From the NCBI GenBank assembly GCA_964609385.1, contig CAZSSM010000037.1, positions 1 through 64,000 of the forward strand: a DNA stretch of 64,000 bases. Direction: 5' to 3'. The translations under genes were made by a program, and so were the position numbers. Each line of letters starts with the position of its first letter. Position 1 is the stretch's first letter. Of this stretch, positions 54,861-64,000 are shown piece by piece. Source of the stretch: CAZSSM01 sp964609385 (GTDB taxonomy: Bacteria; Planctomycetota; Planctomycetia; Isosphaerales; Isosphaeraceae). The notes beneath the pieces are model-generated. The model was not told where the DNA came from. It ran no database searches and worked only from the letters and a program-made list of their open reading frames with translations.

Positions 54861-56306
54861 TCAACCACCACTCATCCCAGCGTCGGGCGGCAGTTCGGCG
54901 TTCCATGTCAGGACCGCGTTGCGGAGCCGTTCGACGATTTCGGGATGTGTGTCGCTGAGGTCTTGAGTTTCGCCGGGATCGGATTCCAGGTTGTAGAGTT
55001 GTGCTTCGGAGCCGTCGAAGGTGACCAGGAGCTTCCAGGGTCCGTCGCGGACGGCCAGGTCCGGCCAGCGGTCGCCCTCGGGACCGGGCCGATCGGGCGG
55101 TCGTCGCCAGAACAAAGGCGCGGTGCGCCCCGACTCGACGCGACCGAGCAGGGTTTTGCTGACATCTTCACCATCCAGAGCGGTTTCGGGTCGGGGCGCG
55201 TCGGCGATCCGGTAGAGCGCAGCGTTGAGGTCGAGCGAGGAGAGGACTGCGGTCTGGTTGATCGTGCCGACGGCTTCGGGTTCGGTCAAGCCTGGTCCCC
55301 AGACGATCAAGGGGGAGCGAATCCCGCCCTCGTAGAGTTGACCTTTGGCCCCTCGGAGCGGGGTTGAGACGCCCGCCCCGGGCTCGGGTCCGTTATCCGA
55401 GGCCAGCAGGATGAGCATGTTGTCGCGAAGGGATTCGCTGCTGCGGACGGCGTCGAAGAGGACGCCCAGTTGCTCGTCCATCGTCTCCAAGACGCCTTGG
55501 TAGAGGGACCGCTTGGTCGCGTCGCCTCGCCGGTCTTCGGGCGGGAAGAAGGGCGAGTGGACGTCGTCGGGCCAGAGGTTGAGGTAGCAAGGAGCGCCGG
55601 ACTCCTCAGCGCGTCGGAGGAACGCGAGGGCGGCCTCGACGAACGCGGCGGTGACCTGGGACCGATCGACCCAACGGATCGGCCCACGACCCAGGTTCGC
55701 TGAGCCGAGATGATAGCGACGCGCCGGGCGGCCATCGTAAGCATCGAGCAGTGGCAGGACCCGCGGGCCGAGCCCTTCGAAGTTGGTCAGCGACGCGTCG
55801 AAACCATATTCAGGAATCAACGGGGCCTCACCAACATCGCGCTGGCCTCCCATATGCCATTTGCCGAAGTGCCCAGTCGCATAGCCGACCGCGGCCAGTT
55901 GGCGAGGGAGGCTGGGGGCGTCGGGATCGAGCCACTGGTCCATCCCTCGATGTTCATTTAGGTCACGGCGCGCCAGGTACGATCCGATCCGCCAGCGTTG
56001 CGGATACTGGCCGGTCGTCAACGCGACCCGCGACGGCGAGCAGATCGGCGCATTGACGTAGAACTGCGTGAACCGGATCCCCTCGTCGGCCAGCCGATCG
56101 ATCCGCTCGGTCCGGACCGACGTTCCGCCGAAGCACGAGAGGTCCGACCATCCCATGTCGTCGATGAACACGACGAGGATGTGGGGACGAACCGGAACTC
56201 CGCCCGGTTCTCGTTCGACCCGGGCCGTCTGGCCGTTTGCGGTCCCATGGATATGGCACGACAGAAGAAGAAAGCCGAGGAAGGCAACGCAGTGGCGGGG
56301 TGGCAT
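54861..56306 (-). CDS. Secreted Cys-type sulfatase
   Basis: A 481-residue arylsulfatase-family enzyme. A signal peptide (CVAFLGFLLLSCHIHGTANGQ) directs export. The metal site begins ILVVFIDDMGWSDLSCFGG, and the active-site signature is CSPSRVALTTGQYP, whose Cys must be oxidised to formylglycine. GKWHMGG and the later ASDNGPEPG complete the pattern. It likely removes sulfate from algal or other polysaccharides in the periplasm or outside. The FGE-like protein at 5.3 kb lacks one catalytic Cys and is not a good candidate for its activator. GGGAG lies 10 bases before ATG at 56306. Confidence 0.95.
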   Translation of the reverse strand: MPPRHCVAFLGFLLLSCHIHGTANGQTARVEREPGGVPVRPHILVVFIDDMGWSDLSCFGGTSVRTERIDRLADEGIRFTQFYVNAPICSPSRVALTTGQYPQRWRIGSYLARRDLNEHRGMDQWLDPDAPSLPRQLAAVGYATGHFGKWHMGGQRDVGEAPLIPEYGFDASLTNFEGLGPRVLPLLDAYDGRPARRYHLGSANLGRGPIRWVDRSQVTAAFVEAALAFLRRAEESGAPCYLNLWPDDVHSPFFPPEDRRGDATKRSLYQGVLETMDEQLGVLFDAVRSSESLRDNMLILLASDNGPEPGAGVSTPLRGAKGQLYEGGIRSPLIVWGPGLTEPEAVGTINQTAVLSSLDLNAALYRIADAPRPETALDGEDVSKTLLGRVESGRTAPLFWRRPPDRPGPEGDRWPDLAVRDGPWKLLVTFDGSEAQLYNLESDPGETQDLSDTHPEIVERLRNAVLTWNAELPPDAGMSGG

Positions 56307-56455
56307 GATCCGATCTCCCGTACCCTCGACCGACCCGACCTGATCAGGATTCGACCCGATCAGTGTCGGTCACGTCCCGCTCACGGGCAACCCCCCGTGG
56401 GAGACTTCCTTCCCGAAGGGCTCGGTCCAGGTCGATCGGTACGGGATCGATCCGG

Positions 56456-57448
56456 TCAACGTCGGCTCGGACGCTTGGGGGGTGGGATCGCGGCTTCCCG
56501 GGAGGCGTTGGCGACAGCCGGATCGTACGAGGGTGGTTTGGTCGAGGCGACCTGAGTCGTCGAGTTGGCCGGCCCGTTGACGTCAGGCAACGCGCGGGAG
56601 GCTGGCCGGGGCGTGGGGAGTTGGGCCAAGGCGCGTTCGGAGAGGCCGAGCGAGGGTTGGATTCGGCCGGCCTCGGCGTAGTGGCGTCGGGCTTGGTCGT
56701 GACGTCCCAACGCGGCCAGGACATAGCCGACATTGGCGTGCGCAGCGGCTGGTCCTTGAGCCGCCGCGAGGATCTCTATCGCCTGGGCGACCTTCCCACT
56801 GGCGGCCAGGGTCAGGCCGAGATTGATCTGGGTCCGGCTCCGGTCCGGCTCCAGTTTCAGGGCGTGTCGGAGGGCAACTTCGGCTTCATCCCAACGCTGT
56901 TGGAGATAGTAGCTGTAGCCCAGGTCGTTGTGGACCTTCGGGTCGCGGGGGGTCAGTTCGAGGGCGCGTCGGTAGTGATCGGCCGATTTGGCGAATTGGC
57001 CGAGCCCGTCATATGAGGCGGCCAGTCGGCGATGGATCTCGGACCGCTCGGCCTCGGTGATCGGGTCGCGGCCGACGGCGGCCTCCGGCTTGGAGACGAC
57101 CTCGGAGGCTTTGTCGAAAGCGATCGCGGCTGGTCCGAACCGTCCCTGTTTCTGGTATTCGCGACCTACGTTCATATACAAGCCCATTTCTTGTCTGACT
57201 GAAGGGATGGATGTGAACGGTCGGGGCTTGGTGGGATCCAGGACGGGCGAGGAGGTCGGGATCCGGGAATCGTGGTTCTGGGCATCATAGGAGGCGCGGA
57301 TGACTTCCGACGACGCGTTCTGAGCGTCGTTCGCTCCGGAATTGCGATGGAGGGTCTGGCAGCCGTTGCCGAGGAGCAACGCGGCGACAATCAGGCTCGA
57401 CGCCGCCCATCGTCGACGTCGGAGTGGAGGGGAGGGGGAATCGGACAT
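56456..57448 (-). CDS. TPR lipoprotein, TadD-like
   Basis: A 330-residue protein. A hydrophobic signal segment ends in a lipobox (LLLGNGC). Residues of about 90-270 carry TPR repeats (ALELTPRDPKVHNDLGYSYYLQQRWDEAEVALRHALKLEPD). The size and style fit TadD-like pilotins of Tad pili, which help the secretin assemble. The gene begins one base after the stop of the envelope protein gene upstream, with its ribosome binding site GGGGAGG inside that gene, so coupling is likely. The Pro-rich C-terminal 60 residues are probably disordered. Confidence 0.8.
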   Translation of the reverse strand: MSDSPSPPLRRRRWAASSLIVAALLLGNGCQTLHRNSGANDAQNASSEVIRASYDAQNHDSRIPTSSPVLDPTKPRPFTSIPSVRQEMGLYMNVGREYQKQGRFGPAAIAFDKASEVVSKPEAAVGRDPITEAERSEIHRRLAASYDGLGQFAKSADHYRRALELTPRDPKVHNDLGYSYYLQQRWDEAEVALRHALKLEPDRSRTQINLGLTLAASGKVAQAIEILAAAQGPAAAHANVGYVLAALGRHDQARRHYAEAGRIQPSLGLSERALAQLPTPRPASRALPDVNGPANSTTQVASTKPPSYDPAVANASREAAIPPPKRPSRR

Positions 57449-57449
57449 G

Positions 57450-58439
57450 TCATTGACCTCCCCGAGGGCCGTTCGGCTCGATCACCGGCGTGCGGATGAT
57501 CGGCTCGGACCGCGGTTCCAGGATGGGTGGCTCGATCGGCTCGGGGATCAATCCCGGGACTGGCGGATTAATTGGCTCGGGTCTCTCGGGCTCGATTTCG
57601 GGCGCTTGCAGGGCCTCGATCTCGCGTTCCTCGTCGGCGTAGGCATCGCGCTCGGGGGACAGGGGCACGCCAGGCACGACGACGCGGGCCGGGTCGAAGG
57701 GGATGCCGGCGGCCTCGATCGTTTCGAGGATCCGCTCACGACGTCGGAGCGCCAAGGTGGGCTGACCGGGCACCGCCTCGATGATGACATCCCCGGGCCA
57801 GCGCAAGAGGTGGTACTGGATCCGTTGCAGCTTGGACGCCCCCTGTGAGGTCAGGGCCGTCGTGTTGACCAGGAAGTCGCTCTGGTAGAGCGTGAATCGG
57901 TGCGTGTTGGCCGCGCCAATGCTCCGGTCGAAGAACGCGCGGGTCTGGGACCGGAACGGGGGCTCCTGGAACAGCTCAGGTCGGCCGATCCAGTGGGTGT
58001 GGAAGTAGCTGCCGACCTTGTGGAAGAGCCGGGAGATCGGCCCGCGATAGGTCTCGACGACGACCGGCTGACCGAGGTCGTGGGGATGCAGGGGACCGCC
58101 CGGGTAGACGCCGGGGGCGAGCATCGCGCGTCCATCGATCGGGATGGTCCCTTGAGCCGGATCGAACGGGGCCTGAGGCACGCTCCCCGCGATCGGGGCG
58201 AACTGCGGGGGCGCTGGCGGCTGGGCCGCACCGGGGACGGGATAGCCGGGATATGTGCTGGCCGGTGGTTGGGCGATCGCTTCGGGTCCGTGGCTGCCGA
58301 TCAGGGCCAACCCCGAGGCCAGGCCGATCAGGATCGCCAGGCGGTTGGCTCGAGTGAGCCGGAGGCCGTCGCGTCGCCGATGCGACCGGCCCGGCCGTCT
58401 GCGGATCGGCGCGGATCCCAAGGGCAAGGGTACGCTCAT
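57450..58439 (-). CDS. Exported Pro-rich envelope protein in the secretin operon
   Basis: A 329-residue protein not securely recognised. A basic N-terminus of about 32 residues precedes a signal helix (LAILIGLASGLALIG). Pro-rich stretches flank a central globular part of about residues 120-260. Within it, GASKLQRIQYHLLR followed by VIIEAVPGQPTLALRRRERILETIEAAGI loosely resembles an OmpA-like peptidoglycan-binding pattern or the CpaD/RcpB group. It lies between the secretin and TadD-like genes. AGGAGG lies 10 bases before ATG at 58439. A Tad-apparatus role is plausible but unproven. Confidence 0.65.
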   Translation of the reverse strand: MSVPLPLGSAPIRRRPGRSHRRRDGLRLTRANRLAILIGLASGLALIGSHGPEAIAQPPASTYPGYPVPGAAQPPAPPQFAPIAGSVPQAPFDPAQGTIPIDGRAMLAPGVYPGGPLHPHDLGQPVVVETYRGPISRLFHKVGSYFHTHWIGRPELFQEPPFRSQTRAFFDRSIGAANTHRFTLYQSDFLVNTTALTSQGASKLQRIQYHLLRWPGDVIIEAVPGQPTLALRRRERILETIEAAGIPFDPARVVVPGVPLSPERDAYADEEREIEALQAPEIEPERPEPINPPVPGLIPEPIEPPILEPRSEPIIRTPVIEPNGPRGGQ

Positions 58440-58598
58440 CGAAAGGGCCTCCTAGGCAAAGACGAGTGAGGAAACGTCAGGCTTGTGAGTGGAGTACGAG
58501 TTTCTAAAATACGGTAGTCGTATGCGGGACCGCGATGAGATGGGTCCAGCGGTGAGCGATCACCGGACCGCCATCCAGGTTCGTCCCCGGATCACATG

Positions 58599-60764
58599 TC
58601 ATGGGCTGAGGTCGTGCCCGTGGGGGCCGACGACCCATCGGGTCTCGCTCCGGAAGTGCTTCATGACGTCGAGCGGATCGTGGTGCCGGGTGGTGGAGCG
58701 GAAGGGTTTGCCGGTCTTGCCCTCGATCCGGTTGAGGAAGAAGAACTCGATGTCGGTCGGCTCGGTGATCTCGACGCCGGGCAGGGGGGGCACCTGGGAC
58801 TTCTCCAGGGGGGCGACCAGTTCGGGGGTGACCAGGACGACCAGTTCGGTCTCGAGGACGTCGATGGAACTGGACTGAAAGAGGTTTCCGACGACCGGCA
58901 GGTCGCCGAGACCGGGCACGCGGGCGGTGGTGGCGTTGGTGGTGCTCTGGATCAGGCCGGCGATGGCCAGGGTCTGCCCTTCGCGGAGCGCGACGGTGGT
59001 CTCGGCTTGACGGATGTCGAGGCCGGGCACGGTCGTACCGAGCACCGAGGTCCCGGTGGCGAAGTCGAGCGAGCTGAACTCGGGGCGCACTGCCAGTTGG
59101 ATGATGTCGCCTTCGAGGATCTGGGCAAGGAACTGGAGCCGGGCACCGAACTCACGGAACTGGATGGTGATCGTGCTGCCGCCGCCGCCGGCACCCCCGG
59201 TGACCTGCGGAACCGGCACCGGAAACTCGCCGCCGGCCAGGAACTGGGCCTCCTGACCATCGAGGGCGACCAACTCGGGCTCGGCCAGAATGGTCGCCAA
59301 GCTGTTGGCGCGCAGAGCGTTGATGAAGATGTTGAACTCGCCGGCGTCGAAGATGCCGAACAGCTCGGAGGTGCCGGTCGTCGCGGCGGTCCCGGTGGCT
59401 TCCAGGGTCGTGATGACGTCCTGGATGATGCTGCCGGTGGGCAGGACGCCCTGCTGGAAGAGGCTGGGCTGGAACAGCGCGCTCTGGCCGATCGTCGAGG
59501 TCCCGCTGACCCCGGCCAAGCTGCCGACGGTCGACCCGATCAGCGAATTGTTGCGGGCGCGGAGCCAGTTGACGCCGATCTCGCGCAGCGCCGATCGGTT
59601 CAGCTCGGCCAGCTTGACCTGGAGCTTGATCTGGCGCGGACCCGGGATGGTCATCCGATCGATAATCTGGATCGGCTGCGTGTCCTCGACCGGCGTGCTG
59701 GTCAATGGCCCGGTGGTGCCGGGGTTGACCGTGGCCGCCTGGCTGGCCTGCGGCTCGACGATGACTGTGCCGATGCTTTCGCCACCGGGATCGTTGACTA
59801 CCGCGCTGGTGCCGACGCCCGCGCCACTGGTCCTCGAGGTGGTCAGCGTCGCGCCGACCTGGCCGGCGGTGGCGCGTCGGACGGCGGCGCGGACCAATTG
59901 CAGGACCTCTTGGCGGACCTGCGGGCCGGGCACCTGGCCGTCGATGACGACCACGTCGTCGACCTGGCGGATCTGGATCTGCGCTTCGGGCACGACCTGG
60001 TTGATCCGCTCGCGGAGGTCATCCACGTCCAGGCTGACGCGGACCAAATAGGTGATCGGTGGTGCGTCGGCGGTGATGATGGTGATGGTGGTCACGCCGA
60101 ACTGGAGCCCGAAGATGGCGATCTCGCGCTGGGGCGTGATTGGGAGGTTGGTCGGATCATTAGGATCGACCAACTCTTGAGGCGCTTGGATGATTTGGAC
60201 GTCGACGATCTGCGGGTCGGCCACGATGATCCGGGACAGGCCGGTCCGGAACCGGATCAGCTTGGACTGGCGGACGACCAGGTCGAGTTCGGCCTCGGGC
60301 TCCTGGACGAGTTCGACGATCTCGGCGAGTTGGCCGGCCGGGTCGTCCATGCGGAACGGGGCGACCCGGGCGCGGTTGGGAACCAGCCCGGAGTCGGTCT
60401 GCAAGGCCGCTGCGGTGTCGGCTCGGCCTCGAGGTACCGGCCCAGGTGCCAGATCGTCCTGGGGATCGACCTGGATGACGCGGGGGTTCGGCGCCGGCAG
60501 GCTGCCGTCGAGATCATTGGGTTCGAAGGGCCGGGGGATCGGCGGAGTATCCAGGACCTCGAACGGATCGTCGGGGGCCTGAGCGTGAGCCGCACCGAGC
60601 CCCAGCGCGGCCTCGATCAGGAGCAGGCTCACCAACCCAAGGATCGGGGCCATGGGGGTCGCGAGGGGCCTCCCGCAAGATTCCTCCCCGAGAGCCATGA
60701 GCGAGTAGTCATGGGTCCGGGATCCTCGGGATCCATTGCGGATCAATCGGCATGGACGAGACAT
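58599..60764 (-). CDS. Secretin of Tad/type II-like apparatus (CpaC/RcpA-like)
   Basis: A 721-residue outer-membrane secretin. A long basic N-region of about 38 residues precedes the signal helix (ILGLVSLLLIEAALGLGAAHA). The BON/N-domain region includes SKLIRFRTGLSRIIVADPQIVDV and DVDDLRERINQVVPEAQIQIRQVDD. The secretin core has ILAEPELVALDGQEAQFLAGGEFPVPVPQ and later PGLGDLPVVGNLF. ATG at 60764 is supported by AAGGA about 10 bases upstream; ATGs at 60698 and 60653 are alternatives. It forms the pilus or secretion pore. TadD-like and envelope protein genes follow in the same direction. Confidence 0.92.
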   Translation of the reverse strand: MSRPCRLIRNGSRGSRTHDYSLMALGEESCGRPLATPMAPILGLVSLLLIEAALGLGAAHAQAPDDPFEVLDTPPIPRPFEPNDLDGSLPAPNPRVIQVDPQDDLAPGPVPRGRADTAAALQTDSGLVPNRARVAPFRMDDPAGQLAEIVELVQEPEAELDLVVRQSKLIRFRTGLSRIIVADPQIVDVQIIQAPQELVDPNDPTNLPITPQREIAIFGLQFGVTTITIITADAPPITYLVRVSLDVDDLRERINQVVPEAQIQIRQVDDVVVIDGQVPGPQVRQEVLQLVRAAVRRATAGQVGATLTTSRTSGAGVGTSAVVNDPGGESIGTVIVEPQASQAATVNPGTTGPLTSTPVEDTQPIQIIDRMTIPGPRQIKLQVKLAELNRSALREIGVNWLRARNNSLIGSTVGSLAGVSGTSTIGQSALFQPSLFQQGVLPTGSIIQDVITTLEATGTAATTGTSELFGIFDAGEFNIFINALRANSLATILAEPELVALDGQEAQFLAGGEFPVPVPQVTGGAGGGGSTITIQFREFGARLQFLAQILEGDIIQLAVRPEFSSLDFATGTSVLGTTVPGLDIRQAETTVALREGQTLAIAGLIQSTTNATTARVPGLGDLPVVGNLFQSSSIDVLETELVVLVTPELVAPLEKSQVPPLPGVEITEPTDIEFFFLNRIEGKTGKPFRSTTRHHDPLDVMKHFRSETRWVVGPHGHDLSP

Positions 60765-61097
60765 AGGCGGCGTTCCTTCGCCTCACAACGGTCGATGGTG
60801 GCGGTCATCCACCAGGGGTTCGGGACCAGGGCGTGATCGCAACGCCGTCTTGGTCTCGAGGCCGTCAGCCATCCACACGAAACGACGCGCCAAGGCGCCG
60901 AAAGGGGTCACACGATAGTGGTTGGTTCGGTCATTCCGGTCGTGTGGCTTGACCGGCTTTGTTATGCGTCTCGATTTTCCCGACCCAACGCGGGTGATCT
61001 CCCCGCGCGGCGGTTATGATGGGAACTCTCTGATAGTCCTGCGGTTAGCGCTGTGCGAGACCGGGTTGGCCGACCCGCATGTTCGATGTGAGTGCCC
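60765..61097. other. Divergent intergenic region
   Basis: About 330 bases between the leftward secretin operon and the rightward KaiC-like gene. TATGAT at 61015-61020 could be a -10 box for the latter, but the -35 position does not match well. Nothing else was recognised. Confidence 0.4.
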
Positions 61098-62039
61098 ATG
61101 TCTTCGATACCATCCCCGAATCCTGAAACGCGGGGAGACTCGTCCTCGGATCGCCAACCATTCGGGATCGCGGGCCTGGACGATCTGCTGGGTGGCGGGT
61201 TGCGTCCGGGGACCTTGACCGTGGTGGCTGGGGCCACCGGCGCGGGCAAGACCCAGTTGGGCTTAGCCTGGGCCAACCACGGCTTGGTGCGGGAGGGCGC
61301 CCGGGGAGTCCTCTATGACTTGACCAGTCGCGGCGACGCCCAGAACCACCAGGACTACGCCGATCGCCACTTCGGCTGGACCTTGGAGCCGTTCCCGGTT
61401 GACCCGTCGCCGCCCCCGCCGCCGGAGGCGATCTGGGAGGACGCCTGGCCGACCGGCGACCTTTTTCAACCGTTCGGGCAGACCGGGCGCCGGGTGACCC
61501 GCCAAGACCTCGATGCCGAGCAGTGGCACGCCTGGAAATCGGACCTGGCACGGATCCTTCGAGGCGCCGTTGGGTTTCTTTATGGCCATCTGATTCGCGG
61601 GGCTCGCCGCGTCGTCTTCGACGGGATCGAGCCGGCCGAGCGGTTCGCCGACAGCATCCAGTTCGAACTGTTCGAGTACCTGTATCACCAGGCGATCCGC
61701 CGTCCCAGCGATCTGGTGGCACAAGAGTGGTTCCGCGAGCGGTTCCGGGCCAATCAGGAGAGGGTCCTCGCGCGGTCCTATCCGTCCGAGCAGGTCGGCT
61801 GCCTCTATCTGTACACGACGCCGGAGGTGATGCTGGACGACCTGATCGCGCGGCCGTTGGGCTCGGGCGACATCTTTGCCGGGGCCAACACGATCGTGCT
61901 GATGGGTCGGACCCGCGACCCCTCGGCTCCCGGGCAGATCGGTCGCGGGCTCTACGTGGCCAAACATCGCGGCAGCGCCTGTCAGGACCAGGTGCGCCCC
62001 TATCGGCTGACCGCCTCGGGCCTGGAGGTGCTGGGCTGA
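61098..62039 (+). CDS. KaiC/RadA-like RecA-fold ATPase
   Basis: A 313-residue single-domain ATPase. The entry motif FGIAGLDDLLGGGLRPGTLTVVAG leads to Walker A GATGAGKT near residue 50. RRVVFDGIEP near residue 170 fits Walker B. The end IGRGLYVAKHRGSACQDQVRPYRLTASGLEVL resembles the KaiC C-terminal strand pattern. KaiC-like proteins without KaiA/KaiB act in varied signalling or DNA processes; the role here is open. ATG at 61098 has no strong ribosome binding site. Confidence 0.85.
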   Translation: MSSIPSPNPETRGDSSSDRQPFGIAGLDDLLGGGLRPGTLTVVAGATGAGKTQLGLAWANHGLVREGARGVLYDLTSRGDAQNHQDYADRHFGWTLEPFPVDPSPPPPPEAIWEDAWPTGDLFQPFGQTGRRVTRQDLDAEQWHAWKSDLARILRGAVGFLYGHLIRGARRVVFDGIEPAERFADSIQFELFEYLYHQAIRRPSDLVAQEWFRERFRANQERVLARSYPSEQVGCLYLYTTPEVMLDDLIARPLGSGDIFAGANTIVLMGRTRDPSAPGQIGRGLYVAKHRGSACQDQVRPYRLTASGLEVLG

Positions 62040-62374
62040 CCGCGCCCCGGCGGGCACCGTCGCGCGGCAGCGTGGGCCGCTCCGAATTGCTCGAGATTCG
62101 TCGCGGCGTTGGTCATCGACGGCGATCAGCCGATACAATGGTCGCTCCAGCACCCGATCGGTTCGGTGCCCACCTTCGGCGCCGATGCGGCCTGGAGACT
62201 CGGCGATGCTCGACCTCGGTCTGAAGGTCTCGAGCCGTCGTCCCGGCCGTCACCGATCCCGGTGCCTTTGAGTCACGATCACCGCTCGACCGCGACGACC
62301 TGCCTGTCCCGACCGAATGAACTTCAAATGCCGAATCCGGTCGAGCGTGACCCCTTCGAGGAGCCTGACCAGCG
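62040..62374. other. Intergenic stretch, no gene seen
   Basis: About 335 bases between the KaiC-like and VCBS-repeat genes. Frames on both strands look non-coding. GGAG near 62358-62363 could help translation of the next gene. Confidence 0.4.
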
Positions 62375-64000
62375 ATGTCTGACGTGGATGTGGGGATGCC
62401 ATCATCGGAGTCCGAGCCGAGCGTGGAGGGCTCGGGTCCCGAGCCGCGCGACTTGGCGCGGCCCCGACTCTTGCAGTGGGACGCCTCGGTGGCCGCCTGG
62501 CCCTTGACGGTCGGCAGCCATGCCGAGCCGCGGATCTGTGCCTGGAGCGGACACACACCGGCCGAGCTGCTGGTGACCTCCCGGGGTGGCCCCCTAGGCT
62601 ACCAGACGCACCTGTTCGCCCCGGCCAAACCGACCGGTGACCCCGACGCGACCAGCGAACCCGAGCCGATCCGTCCGACGGGCCGACCCTACGCCGAGGG
62701 GGGCGAGTTGGAATCGCTGGCCGGCCTCCGATTTGTCGCGCCGATCCCCAACGACAACCCGAGTCGGTTCGACCTGGTCGCGTTGGATCCCCGACGCGGG
62801 CTGGTCGCCCTGATCAACTGCGGGGCGCCCGACGAGCCCCGCTTCCGCGAGCCCGAGGATCTCGACCTGCCCCCCGACCTCGGTCTGGGCGCAGGCCGGA
62901 TCACCCAGATCACCCCGGTCGATTGGGACGGCGACGGCCTGGTCGACCTGCTGGTCGGCTTCGACAACCTGGAAGGCTACTGGCCCGACGACTGGCTGAC
63001 CGAGGCCGAGCAGACCGGGTTCAACCTCCGGGGCGGTCATCCCGGCTATGACGAGCAGGGCCAATGGCGCGGACGGATGCCCATCGGCATGATCTACTTC
63101 CTCCGCAACATCGGTCGGCCCGGCGCTCCGCGGTTCGCCCTGGACGGCCCGATCGGCGACGAGGACGGTCTGCTCAACACCCTACATCGGCCGGCCGCCC
63201 TGGCCGTCTCCTGGAACGGCCAGGGGGCCATGGAGCTGCTGCTGACCGACAATCAGGGTGAAATCCGGCTCTTCCGCAACTTCGGAGGCCAGCTTCCGCC
63301 GGTCCTGATGGAACCGCGCTCGCTGAAACTCGTCGACGGCGACCAGACCGTCCCGGCCGCCCTGCCGCCGGAGCGGACCACGCTGGACTCCGCCGATCTG
63401 GACGGCGACCGTCGTCAGGAGATGTACTTCGGCACCGTCGACGGCCAGGTCTACATGCTGGGACCGGCCCCGGGTCGTGACCGCGCCCGGCTCCCCAGGC
63501 CGCTCCAACAGGTCGGCCAGACCCTCCGACTGGGTGGTCAGGTCGTTGTGGCCGCCGGCGACCTGGACGACGACGGCGACCTCGACCTGATCGTCGGCAC
63601 CGCCTCGGGACGCCTCTTGTTGGTCGAGGATGTCGGCAATGCTGAGGACCACCGGTACGTCGAACCGTTGGAGATCGAGGCGTGGGGCGAGCCGTTCCGG
63701 ATCGATCCCGGCCCCGACGGCATGATCGCTGGGCCGGCCGAACCGGCCTTGGGATTCGCCTGCCCGACGGTCTACGATTGGAGCGACCACGAGCGGCCCG
63801 ACTTGATCGTCGGTGGCGCCGGCGGCGAGGTCCTGATCCTCCGCAACAACGGAGCGCCCGATCAGCCCCGCTTCGACGAGCCGCGCACGCTCCGCTATGG
63901 TGACGGACCCTTGATCACCGCCCCTCGGGTCCGACCGGCCATCGCCGATGTCCGCGATCGCGGCGACGTCGACCTGATCACACTCAACCTCTACGGGTTT
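62375..64000 (+). CDS. VCBS/FG-GAP repeat protein, cut by the window end
   Basis: At least 542 residues with no stop before the right edge. Repeats with calcium-binding Asp-rich loops are clear: ITPVDWDGDGLVDLLVGF, TLDSADLDGDRRQEMYFGT, VAAGDLDDDGDLDLIVGT and later DWSDHERPDLIVGG, each followed by a strand such as GRLLLVED or GEVLILRNN. This predicts an integrin-like beta-propeller. No signal peptide is present at the chosen ATG (62375), which is unusual for the family. An upstream start is possible but not supported. It may bind glycans or proteins; the full domain layout cannot be seen. Confidence 0.85.
   Translation, partial: MSDVDVGMPSSESEPSVEGSGPEPRDLARPRLLQWDASVAAWPLTVGSHAEPRICAWSGHTPAELLVTSRGGPLGYQTHLFAPAKPTGDPDATSEPEPIRPTGRPYAEGGELESLAGLRFVAPIPNDNPSRFDLVALDPRRGLVALINCGAPDEPRFREPEDLDLPPDLGLGAGRITQITPVDWDGDGLVDLLVGFDNLEGYWPDDWLTEAEQTGFNLRGGHPGYDEQGQWRGRMPIGMIYFLRNIGRPGAPRFALDGPIGDEDGLLNTLHRPAALAVSWNGQGAMELLLTDNQGEIRLFRNFGGQLPPVLMEPRSLKLVDGDQTVPAALPPERTTLDSADLDGDRRQEMYFGTVDGQVYMLGPAPGRDRARLPRPLQQVGQTLRLGGQVVVAAGDLDDDGDLDLIVGTASGRLLLVEDVGNAEDHRYVEPLEIEAWGEPFRIDPGPDGMIAGPAEPALGFACPTVYDWSDHERPDLIVGGAGGEVLILRNNGAPDQPRFDEPRTLRYGDGPLITAPRVRPAIADVRDRGDVDLITLNLYGF

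Noticed and set aside
58596..60836. A 746-residue open frame on the plus strand
   Set aside because: It is the antisense shadow of the secretin gene, which has a signal peptide, secretin motifs and a ribosome binding site.
1..64000. tRNA, rRNA and CRISPR searches by eye
   Set aside because: No cloverleaf with a T-loop, no conserved rRNA segment and no array of short direct repeats with spacers was recognised; a dedicated tool could still find a divergent case.

Overview
The window looks like a chromosome segment of a high-GC planctomycete, most likely of the Isosphaeraceae type. The evidence is the combination of a DUF1559 (type IV pilin-like) protein, several Uma2-family nucleases, an ECF sigma factor overlapping a transmembrane Ser/Thr kinase gene, FGE/C-type-lectin-like and VCBS/FG-GAP proteins, a Tat-exported Gfo/Idh/MocA oxidoreductase, a Cys-type sulfatase and a family of leucine-rich-repeat (LRR) proteins. 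The family-level assignment is an inference from gene content. I found no rRNA, tRNA, CRISPR array or intact insertion sequence.

Layout. 0.5-3.5 kb: two related winged-helix proteins face a ParB-domain/DNA methylase fusion, a plasmid- or phage-like trio. 3.9-4.8 kb: GT2 glycosyltransferase. 5.3-7.0 kb: FGE/C-type-lectin-like protein whose C-terminus carries the codon signature of a diversity-generating retroelement (DGR) variable region. 7.4-16.3 kb: Rpn-like nuclease, pseudokinase, ACT-domain protein, Hpt protein, response regulator-GGDEF, quinone-reductase-like dehydrogenase, tandem Uma2 genes, Rieske protein and a membrane protein. 16.3-25.8 kb: LOG-family protein, O-antigen ligase-like protein, propeller-like protein, sulfotransferase, MerR regulator, second Uma2 pair, trpC and a GT4 glycosyltransferase. 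26.8-31.8 kb: three tandem LRR genes, the first broken. 32.2-35.6 kb: ECF sigma factor and kinase operon. 36-43.7 kb: lipoprotein, PPOX-like protein, DUF1559 protein, oxidoreductase, Uma2, VOC protein, SNF transporter and DinB. 43.7-54.1 kb: a reduced type VI secretion-like module. 54.3-64 kb: GNAT, sulfatase, TPR lipoprotein, envelope protein and secretin (Tad-like fragment), KaiC-like ATPase and the start of a VCBS-repeat protein cut by the window end.

The most interesting region is 43.7-54.1 kb. tssK, tssL, a shortened tssM-like gene without a P-loop and an LRR gene form one leftward operon. Divergent from it is a gene for a roughly 1,500-residue single-pass membrane protein whose large extracytoplasmic part begins with a caspase-like domain lacking the catalytic His and Cys. 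No sheath, tube, spike or ClpV genes are present, and unrelated genes flank both sides. The second strong signal is the DGR-type variable region at 6.9 kb; no reverse transcriptase or template repeat lies in the window, so any DGR would have to act from elsewhere.

A recurring theme is loss of catalytic residues in recognisable folds: the pseudokinase (8.6 kb), the FGE-like protein with one catalytic Cys missing (5.3 kb), the TssM-like protein without a Walker A motif (45.5 kb) and the pseudo-caspase (49.6 kb).
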